Positions 17,023 to 25,451 of a DNA stretch of 64,000 bases are shown one piece after another. This DNA comes from Martinezella tropici (GTDB lineage: Bacteria; Pseudomonadota; Alphaproteobacteria; Rhizobiales; Rhizobiaceae): positions 1 to 64,000 of the forward strand of contig JUHI01000002.1 of NCBI GenBank assembly GCA_000799755.1. Direction: 5' to 3'. Position 1 is the stretch's first letter; the number at the start of each line of letters is the position of its first letter. The translations under genes and the position numbers were made by a program. The notes beneath the pieces are model-generated. The model was not told the origin of the DNA, made no database searches, and saw only the letters and a list, made by a program, of their open reading frames with translations.

Positions 17023-17478
17023 ATGACGGATTGGGATTTGTTCGACGCGCCGGCGCCGCTCATCAACATGGCGTCGCGGTCGTTCGCGCGTCTCGGCGAG
17101 CGACGTGTGAAGGCATTGGGCTTCAATATCGGCCAGCTGCCGGTGCTCTACATGCTCCGCAATGGCGCCGAGATGTCGCAGAAGGATCTGGCAAAATTCG
17201 CCAAGATCGAGCAGCCGTCGATGGCGCAGATGCTGGCGCGCATGGAGCGGGATGGGCTGATCAGGCGCACACCCGATCCCACGGATGGTCGCAGTAGTCT
17301 CGTATCTCTAACCGATGCGGCGCGCGAAAGGTTGCCGGCTGCCCGTCAGGCGCTGGAAGAGGGACGCGAGGTTGTTTTGGCCGGGTTCAGCGCGGAGGAG
17401 GTTCAGACACTGTTGCGGCTGATGCGGCGGCTCAACCAGAATCTGGACCGAATGGTTGCCGAGGAGGATGGAGCGTAG
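17023..17478 (+). CDS. MarR family transcriptional regulator
   Basis: A 151-residue winged-helix protein. The recognition region lies at about residues 50-80 (EMSQKDLAKFAKIEQPSMAQ), followed by MLARMERDGLIRRTPDPTDG and the wing RSSLVSLTDAARE. Flanking helices form the dimer interface. It is divergent from the TetX-like monooxygenase; two perfect palindromes occupy the 68-base gap. The expected role is repression of the monooxygenase and itself, released by the monooxygenase substrate or a similar aromatic compound. Confidence 0.9.
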   Translation: MTDWDLFDAPAPLINMASRSFARLGERRVKALGFNIGQLPVLYMLRNGAEMSQKDLAKFAKIEQPSMAQMLARMERDGLIRRTPDPTDGRSSLVSLTDAARERLPAARQALEEGREVVLAGFSAEEVQTLLRLMRRLNQNLDRMVAEEDGA

Positions 17479-17501
17479 GCGCGCGCAGGGGCGCGCCTAC
17501 G
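17474..17501. terminator. Terminator-like hairpin between marR and the YWTD gene
   Basis: An 11-bp GC-rich perfect stem CGTAGGCGCGC with its complement (17474-17484 and 17491-17501) overlaps the marR stop codon. The next gene is convergent, so it may end both transcripts. There is no clear T run. Confidence 0.5.
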
Positions 17502-17512
17502 ATCGTTATCGT

Positions 17513-18433
17513 TCAGATTTCGGCGTAGACGATGCCGGTGAACGAGCCGGCATGGTGCAGCAGTTCACGTTCGCTTGAGCCGTCGAGGCTTGCGGAATAG
17601 AGATTGCCGCCGATGTCGGTGAAGAACATGCGGTTGTTTGGCAGATCGAGCGAGAGGCCGATGCCTTCGTCCAGGCCTTCGAGGACGACTTCGGAGGTTG
17701 CGGCGATATCGTCCATCTCTGCGCGGTTGACGGTATTTCCGCGCGGAAGATTGCCGCGATCGGTCCAGTAGATCGTGCGGGTGGCAAGATCCAGCTCGAG
17801 ATCGATCGGCTCTGGCAGTTTGTCGAGCAGGGTTTCGATATCGTTGCGGCTCGTGGCGGTTTCGCCGGCCGGGATATTGATGCTGGCGCGGAAGATGCGG
17901 CCGAGGCCGGCATCCGGCGGTCCCTTCTGGGTCCAGTAGATCTGGCCGAGCGGCAGGTCGAGGGCGATGCCGACGCACCAGCGCTCGATATCGGCGCTGT
18001 CTTCAGGGCTGTCGCCGTTCTGCACCAGGGTCTCGATGTCGCTGCCGTCGATATTGGCGCGCATGACGCGCATGCCTTCGCGGTCGCACCAGTAAAGCTT
18101 GCCGTTGTCGCGATCGATCTGGATCTGTTTCGGCGTGACCAGCGTGCTGCCCGGCGGGATCAGTGTTACGTGGTTGCCGCCGTCGAGGTCCATACGCTCG
18201 ATGGAGCCGTCATGGGCATTGTAGTCGTTGCCCATCTCCGTCCAGTAGATCCAGCCGTTCTCGCTGTCGACGAGAATGCCGTCCGGGCTGCGGCCGGCCC
18301 GCTGGACGATGAGCTTCAGATCGGTGCCGTCGATGGCCGAGGAGAGAATTCGTCCATCGTTGATATCGAGGAAGAACAATCTTTCGGTCTTGTCGGCGGA
18401 GGTGGCAGGCGTCCGTGCTTCTGCTTCAGACAT
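17513..18433 (-). CDS. YWTD-repeat six-bladed beta-propeller protein
   Basis: A 306-residue protein without signal peptide or membrane segment. Six motif copies are spaced about 40-55 residues apart: LFFLDIN (near 19), IYWTEMG, LYWCDRE, IYWTQKG, IYWTDRG and MFFTDIG. These are LDL-receptor class B (YWTD) repeats, which fold into a six-bladed propeller. Known bacterial relatives are annotated loosely as SMP-30/gluconolactonase-like; no catalytic set can be assigned here. The divergent LacI regulator 248 bases away suggests sugar-linked expression. The function is unknown; a lactonase or binding scaffold is possible. Confidence 0.75.
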   Translation of the reverse strand: MSEAEARTPATSADKTERLFFLDINDGRILSSAIDGTDLKLIVQRAGRSPDGILVDSENGWIYWTEMGNDYNAHDGSIERMDLDGGNHVTLIPPGSTLVTPKQIQIDRDNGKLYWCDREGMRVMRANIDGSDIETLVQNGDSPEDSADIERWCVGIALDLPLGQIYWTQKGPPDAGLGRIFRASINIPAGETATSRNDIETLLDKLPEPIDLELDLATRTIYWTDRGNLPRGNTVNRAEMDDIAATSEVVLEGLDEGIGLSLDLPNNRMFFTDIGGNLYSASLDGSSERELLHHAGSFTGIVYAEI

Positions 18434-18681
18434 GAGAGCATCCTTTCGAGGGGGCGGATCTGCGGATCACAGCGCGGCAATCATGGCATCGGTTGATGAC
18501 AGCATCATTCGCCACTGCGATCACGATGAAGATCTGTTGCGCTGCAGCAAAGTCAAGGGCATTGGCGTCGCAACCCGCGCGAAGGTTCGTCAAATAAGTG
18601 TCATCGGTCTGATATAAATCCCCTCATTCTAGCGGATATTCCACAAGGGCCTGAAACTCGAAGCTGGAGGTGATTGATATC

Positions 18682-19662
18682 ATGTCGACGCTCCAGAAGG
18701 TCGCCTTTCGGGCCGGTTGTTCGGTCGCCACGGCCAGCCGGGTCATGAACCGCAACGGCCCGGTCAGCGACGAAATGGTGCGGCGCGTGCGGCGCGCGGC
18801 GGCGGAACTCGGCTATCGCGCCGGCAGCCGCGGTGGTAGCCGTCCGGCGATCGGGGTGCTCATTCCCAGCATCACCAATCCGGTCTTTGCCGCATCGCTT
18901 TCCAGTATCCAGAACAGGGCGCTTCATGCCGGGCATAGCGTGCTGATCGCGCAATCGAACTATGATCCGGCGCAGGAGGCCGATGCCGTCGCGTCGCTGC
19001 TTCAACAGCAGCCGACAGGTCTTATCCTGACGCTCTGCGATCCCGAACGCAGCCTGCTGCTGTCATCCGCCCTGCCACCGACGGTGCTGCTCGGCAATCT
19101 GCCGACGGCCCGCTTTACCGCCGCCGTCGCGACCGACAATTTCGGTGCCGGCCGCGACCTAACCGAGCATCTCCTGTGCAAGGGGCATCGCCGCATCCTG
19201 TTCATATCGGGCCATTTCTCGGCATCGGATCGGGCGAGGCTGCGCTATCTCGGCTATGTCAGGGCGATGGAGACGGCGCGGCAGCAGCCCCTCGACGCCC
19301 TTGAGATTTCTTTCGTAAACAGCCTGGAGCAGCTCGATCTTTCGGATGCCGTTTCACGCTTCGGCCCGACGGCGATCATTGCTTCCAATGATCTTCTGGC
19401 GCTCGGTGTCATGGGTGCGCTTCGGCGTCAGGGTCTTTCGATCCCGCGCGATATCTCGGTTGCCGGCTTTGATGGAATCTCGCTCGGGTTTCTGGGAGAG
19501 GTTCCCTTAACGACGGTGGAAATTCCGGACGGGACGATGGGGGCGGCGGCAGCCTCACTGCTGCTCGATATGGCGGAAAACGCCGCGCCGCCGCGTCATC
19601 TGACCGTGCCCTATCGGATGCGCGCGGGTGGTACGGTACGCAATCTCGCCACTCAATCTTAA
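18682..19662 (+). CDS. LacI family transcriptional regulator
   Basis: A 326-residue protein with the LacI helix-turn-helix at about residues 3-25 (TLQKVAFRAGCSVATASRVM), a hinge helix VRRAAAELGYRAG, and a periplasmic-binding-protein-like sensor domain (IGVLIPSITNPVFAASLSSI to the end). ATG 18682 has GGAGG 11 bases upstream; a GTG at 18670 overlaps that signal and is less likely. It is divergent from the YWTD gene and convergent with the ABC operon that starts at 24884. It probably senses a sugar or polyol and controls one or both units. Confidence 0.88.
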   Translation: MSTLQKVAFRAGCSVATASRVMNRNGPVSDEMVRRVRRAAAELGYRAGSRGGSRPAIGVLIPSITNPVFAASLSSIQNRALHAGHSVLIAQSNYDPAQEADAVASLLQQQPTGLILTLCDPERSLLLSSALPPTVLLGNLPTARFTAAVATDNFGAGRDLTEHLLCKGHRRILFISGHFSASDRARLRYLGYVRAMETARQQPLDALEISFVNSLEQLDLSDAVSRFGPTAIIASNDLLALGVMGALRRQGLSIPRDISVAGFDGISLGFLGEVPLTTVEIPDGTMGAAAASLLLDMAENAAPPRHLTVPYRMRAGGTVRNLATQS

Positions 19663-19682
19663 CGCCTGTCCGCGAACGGAAA

Positions 19683-19707
19683 CGCCGCCTCTCGAAGAGA
19701 AGCGGCG
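19683..19707 (-). terminator. Terminator-like hairpin ending the ABC operon
   Basis: CGCCGC and GCGGCG arms (19683-19688 and 19702-19707) with an inner TCTC/GAGA pairing form a strong hairpin between the convergent lacI and binding-protein genes. On the minus strand it is followed by TTT, so it best fits the ABC operon. Confidence 0.5.
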
Positions 19708-19733
19708 CGCATTGTTCAGGTCGGTTCTAAAGA

Positions 19734-20999
19734 TCAACTGCGCGGCAGCAGGCCTTCGACGTCGGAAGCGGCGTCGTCGAGCGCTTCTTTCGGCGTGGCC
19801 GAGCCGTCGACGATACGCGAGAGGTTGTCGACGATGGTCTGCGTGACCTTGACGCCGTTGGAGCCCGGGAAGGCGTACCAGGGGATCATAATCGACATCT
19901 GGCTGAGGCCGGCCTGGAAGAGCGGGTTCTTCTTGTAGAAGTCGCCGAGATATTCGGCCGACTTGGCGGCAAGCTCGTTGTTCGGAACATAGCCGGTGCC
20001 GGGGACGACGACCGAGGCGCCATAGGGGCCGGCGGCGAACTTGGCGAACTTCCAGGCGGCTTCTTCCTTGACCGGATCATGGGTCAGGATGACGACGGCG
20101 TTGCCGCCCGTCGGCAGGCGGCCGTTGACCGGGTCGATCAGCGGCAGCTTGGCGGTGCGCAGGTCGAACTTGGTGCCGACATTCTTGATGGTGTTGACCA
20201 GCGCGCCAGTCGTCTGGAATTCGAAACCGACCTTGCCGGCTGCGAAGGCCTGTTCGCCGGCAGCCTTGGTGAAGACCGGCATGCCGCCTTCCTTGACGAA
20301 GCGCTGGATCATCTCGACGGCCTTCTGGCCTTCCGGACCATTGAAGGCAACCTTTGTCTCGTCGTCGCTCAGCATCTTGCCGCCGGCGCCGAAGAGGAGG
20401 GCGGAGAACATCCAGTCGTCACCCTGCCAGCGGAAGTCCATGCCGTCGACACCGTTGCCGAGCGCCTTGATCTTGCCGGCGAGTGCGATGACTTCATCCC
20501 AGGTCTTCGGCGGATTGTCCGGGTTGCCGCCTGCGGCCTTCACCAGGTCGGCATTGTAGTACATGATCGGGTTCGACGTTGCGAAGGCGAGGCCGACCTG
20601 CTTGCCCTTGACCTGGGCGAGCTTCAGGATCGTGTCCGAGAAGCCCTGCTCGGCCATGTTGCCCTCTTTCTTGACGAGGGGGCCGAGGTCGACGGCGACA
20701 TTGCGCTCGTCCATCATGCGCAGGCGGTTGAGGCCGATGAAGGTGACATCGGGCATTTCGCTGGTGCCGGCCTGGCGCAGGATGGTCTGGATGCCTTCCT
20801 CATAGGTGGCCGAAGGAGCAGCGAACTGGATCTTGATGTCGGGATTTTCTTCCATGAACTTCTTCGAGATCGTGTCCATCACGTTCTTGAAGAAGCCGGG
20901 CATGGGGTAGTGAACCGTCAGGGTGGTTTCGGCGTAGGCCGGGGCCGTCACGACCATCGAAATGGCCGCGGCGGCGAGAATCTGGGTGATATGCTTCAT
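19734..20999 (-). CDS. ABC transporter substrate-binding protein (family 1, carbohydrate/glycerol-phosphate type)
   Basis: A 421-residue periplasmic protein. It has a signal peptide (MKHITQILAAAAISMVVTAPAYA), then the extracellular solute-binding pattern TTLTVHYPMPGFFKNVMDTI, NPIMYYNADLVKAAGGNPDN, PPKTWDEVIALAGKI and MIPWYAFPGSNG. The layout is like UgpB and related sugar-binding proteins. The start at 20999 follows GGAGA. It is the last gene of a five-gene operon (phosphoesterase, ATPase, two permeases, binding protein). Two strong hairpins (21018-21130) lie between it and the permease gene and may stabilise its transcript segment, as needed for an abundant binding protein. Confidence 0.88.
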   Translation of the reverse strand: MKHITQILAAAAISMVVTAPAYAETTLTVHYPMPGFFKNVMDTISKKFMEENPDIKIQFAAPSATYEEGIQTILRQAGTSEMPDVTFIGLNRLRMMDERNVAVDLGPLVKKEGNMAEQGFSDTILKLAQVKGKQVGLAFATSNPIMYYNADLVKAAGGNPDNPPKTWDEVIALAGKIKALGNGVDGMDFRWQGDDWMFSALLFGAGGKMLSDDETKVAFNGPEGQKAVEMIQRFVKEGGMPVFTKAAGEQAFAAGKVGFEFQTTGALVNTIKNVGTKFDLRTAKLPLIDPVNGRLPTGGNAVVILTHDPVKEEAAWKFAKFAAGPYGASVVVPGTGYVPNNELAAKSAEYLGDFYKKNPLFQAGLSQMSIMIPWYAFPGSNGVKVTQTIVDNLSRIVDGSATPKEALDDAASDVEGLLPRS

Positions 21000-21017
21000 C
21001 GCTCGTTCTCCGTTGTC

Positions 21018-21065
21018 GAGCATGATGCCGAAAAGTGTGATCGGTTTTCGGACAACATCATGCTC
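21018..21065. repeat. RIME1-like palindromic element
   Basis: Arms GAGCATGATG (21018-21027) and CATCATGCTC (21056-21065) enclose GAAAA and TTTTC inner arms, the same plan as the element at 15741-15784. It lies inside the ABC operon, between the second permease gene and the binding-protein gene. Confidence 0.75.
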
Positions 21066-21078
21066 TACTTCTTTGATT

Positions 21079-21130
21079 CTAGAGCGGATTCAGATTTTAG
21101 ATCGCTTCGATCTAAAATCATCCGTTCTAG
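21079..21130. repeat. 52-bp imperfect palindrome with a 12-bp perfect core
   Basis: The outer arms CTAGAGCGGAT (21079-21089) and ATCCGTTCTAG (21120-21130) differ by one pair. The inner arms GATTTTAGATCG and CGATCTAAAATC pair perfectly around a CTT loop. The complete element would make a long hairpin in the operon transcript, 9 bases past the permease stop. It probably acts with the adjacent RIME as a processing or stability element. Confidence 0.75.
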
Positions 21131-21138
21131 GGAACCGG

Positions 21139-21975
21139 TCAGCCTTTGAGACCGGTCATGGTGATGCCCTCGACGAAACGCTTCTGCGCGAGAAGGAACG
21201 CCGCGACGAGGGGAATGGTGATGATGAGGGTTGCCGCCATGAGCGCGCCGTAGTCGTCGCCGGCTTCGGCGGCGCGGAAATACATGAGGCCCAGCGGCGG
21301 CGTGAAATAATCCTGCTTGCTGATGACGATCAGCGGCCAGTAGAGGTCGTTCCAGTGCGCGACGACCGAGAAGATCGCGAAAGCGGTCACGGCCGGCCAT
21401 GCGTTCGGCACGATGACGCGAGCGACGATGCCGAGCTCCGACATGCCATCGAGACGCGCGGCATGGATCAGGTCGTCGGGCATGGCGCGGAAGAACTGCA
21501 GGAACATGAAGATCGCGAAGACCGAGATCGAGAAGGGCGCGACGAGCGCCGTGTAGCTGTTCAGGAGCGACAGGCTGTTGAAGCCGACATAGAGCGGCAG
21601 CGCCGTCGCATGGATCGGGATCAGCAGGCCCAGCATGATCAGCACCATCATGGTGCGTGCCGCCGGGAATTTCAGCTTCGCCATGGCGTAAGCGCAGGGA
21701 ATGGCGATCAGCACCTGGAAGAAGAAGATCAGGCCGCAGACAATGACGCCGTTGAACAGCAGTGTGCCCATGTCAACCTTGCTCAGCGCCTTGGCGATGT
21801 TCTCGACGTAATAGAAATGCGTCGGGATCAGCTTCAAGGCGGACGTGAATATATCGTCCTGTGCCTTGCCGGCCGTCGAGATCATGAAGATGTAGGGCGC
21901 GAGGAAGATCAGCGAGCCCAGGATCAGCAGAGAGAGGCGCAGGATGCGGCCGGGAGTGAAGCCTGTCGAGGTCAT
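21139..21975 (-). CDS. ABC transporter permease (MalG/UgpE-type)
   Basis: A 278-residue inner-membrane permease with six predicted helices. The cytoplasmic EAA loop reads AARLDGMSELGIVARVIVPN (about 168-187), where the ATPase docks. The C-terminus VEGITMTGLKG is typical of carbohydrate-type permeases of the second position. The ATG overlaps the stop of the first permease by 4 bases (21972-21975). It forms the membrane channel together with that protein. Substrate type follows the binding protein: sugar, polyol or glycerol-phosphate compounds. Confidence 0.9.
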   Translation of the reverse strand: MTSTGFTPGRILRLSLLILGSLIFLAPYIFMISTAGKAQDDIFTSALKLIPTHFYYVENIAKALSKVDMGTLLFNGVIVCGLIFFFQVLIAIPCAYAMAKLKFPAARTMMVLIMLGLLIPIHATALPLYVGFNSLSLLNSYTALVAPFSISVFAIFMFLQFFRAMPDDLIHAARLDGMSELGIVARVIVPNAWPAVTAFAIFSVVAHWNDLYWPLIVISKQDYFTPPLGLMYFRAAEAGDDYGALMAATLIITIPLVAAFLLAQKRFVEGITMTGLKG

Positions 21976-22895
21976 GTGTAATGCACCTGCCGGTCTTGGA
22001 CGCGATATTGCAGGAAAGTCAGCACCACGAGGATGGCGAGGAACACCGTGGTCATCGCCGAGGCATAGCCGACCCGGAGATAGACGAAGCCTTCCTGGTA
22101 GATGCTGAAGAGCAGGACTTCCGAGGCATGGTTCGGGCCACCGTCGGTCAGCGCTTTCACGGTGTCGAAGACCTTCACCGCATTGATGATGCTGATGGTG
22201 GTCACGAAGAGCGTCGTCGGTCCGAGCATTGGCCAGGTGACGAGCCAGAAGCGATCCCAGGCCGACTTTGCGCCATCCACTTCGGCCGCGGCATAGAGCT
22301 CGCGCGGGATGGCGGTGAGGCCGGCCAGGAACAGCACCATGTTGAAGCCGACCGATTGCCAGACGCCAATGATCGACAGGCTATAGAGCGCCGTCGCCGA
22401 CGAACCGAGCCAGTTCGGGCCAGGCAGGCCGATTTCAGCGAGCATTGCGTTGATCGGGCCGATCGTCGGATGGAAGAGATATTGCCAGACGGTTGCCATC
22501 GCGACGATCAGCGAAGCGACGGGGAGGAAATAGGCCGTGCGGAAGAAGCTGCGGCCGATGCCTTCGCTTTCGATCAAAAGCGCGACGCCGAGGCCGAGCA
22601 CGATCGAGACGGGCGCGACGATGGCCGTATAGACTGTCGTGTTCCAGAGCGATTTCTGGAAGGCGCGGTCGCGCAGCAGATGCGCGTAGTTTTCGAAGGC
22701 GACGAAGCGCAGGCTCTTGTCGCCCAGCTGGAAATCCGTGAAGCCGAGGAAGACGACGGCAACGATCGGCACCAGGATGAAGAGCACGATCAGGATGATG
22801 GCGGGCAGGGCGAAGAGCAGAGCCGTGCGGGCTTCGCTCCGTTCGCGGGCCGCGGCCCTCTGCAGCGGCAAGGAGGTGGCGGCAATGCTAGCCAT
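21972..22895 (-). CDS. ABC transporter permease (MalF/UgpA-type)
   Basis: A 307-residue permease with about six membrane helices, beginning ALLFALPAIILIVLFILVPI. The EAA loop is AAEVDGAKSAWDRFWLVTWP (about 210-229), then MLGPTTLFVTTISIINAVKVF and the family end LTFLQYRV. The start is placed at 22895, where the ATG overlaps the ATPase stop by 8 bases; the longer frame to 23138 is antisense-like shadow of the ATPase gene. The overlap implies strict translational coupling with the ATPase. Confidence 0.9.
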   Translation of the reverse strand: MASIAATSLPLQRAAARERSEARTALLFALPAIILIVLFILVPIVAVVFLGFTDFQLGDKSLRFVAFENYAHLLRDRAFQKSLWNTTVYTAIVAPVSIVLGLGVALLIESEGIGRSFFRTAYFLPVASLIVAMATVWQYLFHPTIGPINAMLAEIGLPGPNWLGSSATALYSLSIIGVWQSVGFNMVLFLAGLTAIPRELYAAAEVDGAKSAWDRFWLVTWPMLGPTTLFVTTISIINAVKVFDTVKALTDGGPNHASEVLLFSIYQEGFVYLRVGYASAMTTVFLAILVVLTFLQYRVQDRQVHYT

Positions 22896-24051
22896 GCGCC
22901 TTCTCCCGCGTGGCGTCGACGGTCGTCGGTGCGGCGCGCAGGCGGCGGCCGTCTTCGGCGAAGACCATCGCCTGTTCCGCTGAGAGGCCCAACGCCACCG
23001 GCATACCGGCGCTAAGGCCGGCAACGTCTGCCGGTGCCAGTTTGACGACCATCGTCTCGCCGATGGCGTCGAGCTTGGCATAGAGGATGACTTCGGAGCC
23101 GAGGAACTCCATACGCTCGATATGGGCTGCAAGTGCATCCTGCCGGTTTTGCGTGAGGCTCACGAATTCCGGACGGATGCCGAGCGTGACGTTGCCACCG
23201 GCAATGCTGCCGTCTTCCAGTGCAAGCCGGATGCCGCCGAAGGCGACGATGCCGTTTTCAGCCCGCGCCGGCAAAAGATTGATGCGCGGCTGACCGACGA
23301 AGCGGGCCACCTCGATATGGGCGGGATCGTCGTAGATCGTCTGCGGCGAGGCGAGCTGCAGCAGCTGGCCGCCGATCATGACGGCGACGCGGTCGGCCAT
23401 CGACAGCGCCTCGGCCTGGTCGTGGGTGACATAGACGGTGGGCACGCCGGCGCGGCGGTGCAGATCGACGATCTCGCCGCGGGCATGGACGCGCAAATTG
23501 GCGTCGAGGTTGGAGAGCGGCTCGTCCATGAGGAAGACGGCGGGACGGCGCACCATGGCGCGGGCGAGCGCCACGCGCTGGCGCTGGCCGCCGGACATCT
23601 GGCCGGGTTTGCGGTCGAGCAGGTGATCGATCTTCAGCGAAACCGCCATTTCGCGGACATCGCGGATGATGCCGGTGCGGGCTGCACGCTGGCCGGGGAT
23701 CAGCGAGCCGATGAAGGGCAGGCGCTGGACGCGCGACAGCCGGCGCATGGCGAGCGGCACGGCAATGTTTTCCGAGGCCGTCAGATGCGGATAGAGCGCA
23801 TAGGACTGGAACACCATAGCGATGTTGCGATCCGCCGCCGCGACGCCTGAGACGTCGCTGCCGCTAAGGATGATTTCGCCGCTGTCGGCATGATCGAGGC
23901 CGGCAAGGATGCGCAGCAACGTGCTCTTGCCGCAGCCGGACGGGCCGACGAGGGCGATGAATTCGCCCGGCTGGACGTCGAGATCGACGCCCTTGAGGAT
24001 GGCGTTGCCGCCGAAGGATTTGGCAATGCCGCGAAGCGAGAGTGCGCTCAT
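22888..24051 (-). CDS. ABC transporter ATP-binding protein (MalK/UgpC-type)
   Basis: A 387-residue ATPase. Walker [10 protein letters not shown] is at residues 36-44, the signature MSGGQR at 152-157, Walker B VFLMDEP at 172-178 and the switch His210 in VTHD. A C-terminal regulatory OBD domain follows (about 240-370, [10 protein letters not shown]), as in MalK and UgpC. A slightly long insert (about 105-132, [20 protein letters not shown]) sits before the signature helix. It overlaps the phosphoesterase gene by 4 bases and the permease gene by 8. It powers uptake through the two permeases. Confidence 0.92.
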   Translation of the reverse strand: MSALSLRGIAKSFGGNAILKGVDLDVQPGEFIALVGPSGCGKSTLLRILAGLDHADSGEIILSGSDVSGVAAADRNIAMVFQSYALYPHLTASENIAVPLAMRRLSRVQRLPFIGSLIPGQRAARTGIIRDVREMAVSLKIDHLLDRKPGQMSGGQRQRVALARAMVRRPAVFLMDEPLSNLDANLRVHARGEIVDLHRRAGVPTVYVTHDQAEALSMADRVAVMIGGQLLQLASPQTIYDDPAHIEVARFVGQPRINLLPARAENGIVAFGGIRLALEDGSIAGGNVTLGIRPEFVSLTQNRQDALAAHIERMEFLGSEVILYAKLDAIGETMVVKLAPADVAGLSAGMPVALGLSAEQAMVFAEDGRRLRAAPTTVDATREKAHG

Positions 24052-24884
24052 TCAGTCGGCTCCTTCTGTGCCTTGGGTGCTGCCTGCGGATAGACTTCCA
24101 TGACGACGTCATCGAGGAAGTAGGCGGTCATGCCGGGGACAGCGACGAGTTCGGTCGATACCGTCTCGCCAAGCTCATGGATCGCGGCGCCGAGCAGCCG
24201 TTCGCCCGGCATTTCGCGTTCCATCTTGTCGAGGATGAAGGCGCCGGGCGGTGCCCATACGACGGCGGTATCGTTGAAGCGGCCTTCCCAGGTCCAGTGG
24301 AGATGGCCGCTGCCGAACAGAGCAACGTCATGGGCCGCGATCAGATCATAGAGGCGGCGGCGCTGGGCCGGGCGCACGCTCCAGTAGCCGGTATCGCCTT
24401 CATCGGGCGCATCGACGAAGAGCGGCTTATGGGCAAAGAGGGCGACGCGGCGGTCGCCACGGCTTTCCAGCATGCCCTGCAGCCAGTCGAACTGCTTCTG
24501 CTCTTCCGCATCCTCGAAACCCATGAGCAGGCTGTTGAGGCCGATCAGCCGCCAGTTGTCGACATCCTCCGCCCAATAGTCAGGGCCGACGAGACGGCGC
24601 CAGCGGTCCAGCCGCTCGGGATTGACGGGCTGGTAGGAGCCGGGCAGGTGGCCGACATCGTGGTTGCCGGGCACGATCAGCATCGGCACGGAAATCTGAC
24701 GCATCATTTCCATGGAAAAGATGAGATCTTCGTCCTTGTCGGCGCCGTCGACGCTGAGATCGCCGGTGTGAATGACGAGATCGGCGCCGCTTGCCTCGAT
24801 CCATTTCGCCAGCGGCTCCCAGTTGCCGTTGAAATGCGGCTTGTTGGGGCTCAAATGGGTGTCGGTGATCTGGATGATCTTCAA
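24048..24884 (-). CDS. Metallophosphoesterase (class III phosphodiesterase, CpdA/GpdQ-like)
   Basis: A 278-residue calcineurin-like phosphoesterase with the whole metal set: Asp8 and His10 (DTH), Asp42 (GDLSVDG), Asn74-His75 (GNHDVG), His152 (AHKPLF), His194 and His196 (GHLH). This is the class III cyclic-nucleotide phosphodiesterase/GpdQ pattern; GpdQ hydrolyses glycerophosphodiesters. There is no signal peptide, so it is cytoplasmic. It is the first gene of the ABC operon, overlapping the ATPase by 4 bases (ATGA). By analogy with ugp operons, which carry the unrelated UgpQ diesterase, it may cleave a phosphodiester brought in by the transporter. That role is inference. Confidence 0.86.
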   Translation of the reverse strand: MKIIQITDTHLSPNKPHFNGNWEPLAKWIEASGADLVIHTGDLSVDGADKDEDLIFSMEMMRQISVPMLIVPGNHDVGHLPGSYQPVNPERLDRWRRLVGPDYWAEDVDNWRLIGLNSLLMGFEDAEEQKQFDWLQGMLESRGDRRVALFAHKPLFVDAPDEGDTGYWSVRPAQRRRLYDLIAAHDVALFGSGHLHWTWEGRFNDTAVVWAPPGAFILDKMEREMPGERLLGAAIHELGETVSTELVAVPGMTAYFLDDVVMEVYPQAAPKAQKEPTE

Positions 24885-25119
24885 GGCGCTTCTCCGCAGT
24901 CTTTAGAACGGGTGCGCCTGCAGAAGGAATAGCCTCCAAACCAGCGCGTCTCTGCGCTCTCTTTAGAAGGCGGCCATGTCAGTTAGGTAACGGGCCTTTT
25001 CAGCTGTTTTTCAGTTTTGTCACATCGCCGTCAAACGAGACTGCCGTCCGCTTCATGCCGGATGGAGGCACTATACGCGGTTGCCACGGTGCTATAGATC
25101 GTTACGAAAGGGATCAGAC

Positions 25120-25329
25120 ATGTCAGACGAACAGAGCCGCATCACAAAACTCGAAGAGACGGTCGCCTATCAGGCGAAGACGATCGAGGAGCTTTCAGAC
25201 CAGCTTGCCGAGCAATGGAAGGTGGTTGAACAGACCAGGCAGAAGCTTGACCGGCTGACCGAGCGATTCCTGACGCTCGAGGAGCAATCGCTCGACGCGC
25301 CTGCCATTACCAAGCCCCCTCACTACTGA
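25120..25329 (+). CDS. slyX: SlyX family protein
   Basis: A 69-residue, highly charged coiled-coil protein: ITKLEETVAYQAKTIEELSD and the continuing heptads cover about residues 7-55, ending with the proline-rich AITKPPHY, typical of SlyX. ATG 25120 is preceded by AAAGGGATCAG. The family is widespread and its function is not known. It stands alone between the ABC operon promoter region and msrA. Confidence 0.88.
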   Translation: MSDEQSRITKLEETVAYQAKTIEELSDQLAEQWKVVEQTRQKLDRLTERFLTLEEQSLDAPAITKPPHY

Positions 25330-25451
25330 TTGCCGCCGTCCCCCGCGTTCACGTTTCGGTGTTACACGCGGCCGTGTGTAACATTGAGGCTCGTCTTCCC
25401 GTATCCCCTTCTGACCGGAGCGTTTAGAATGGCGGTCGAGAGGAGAGTGTC

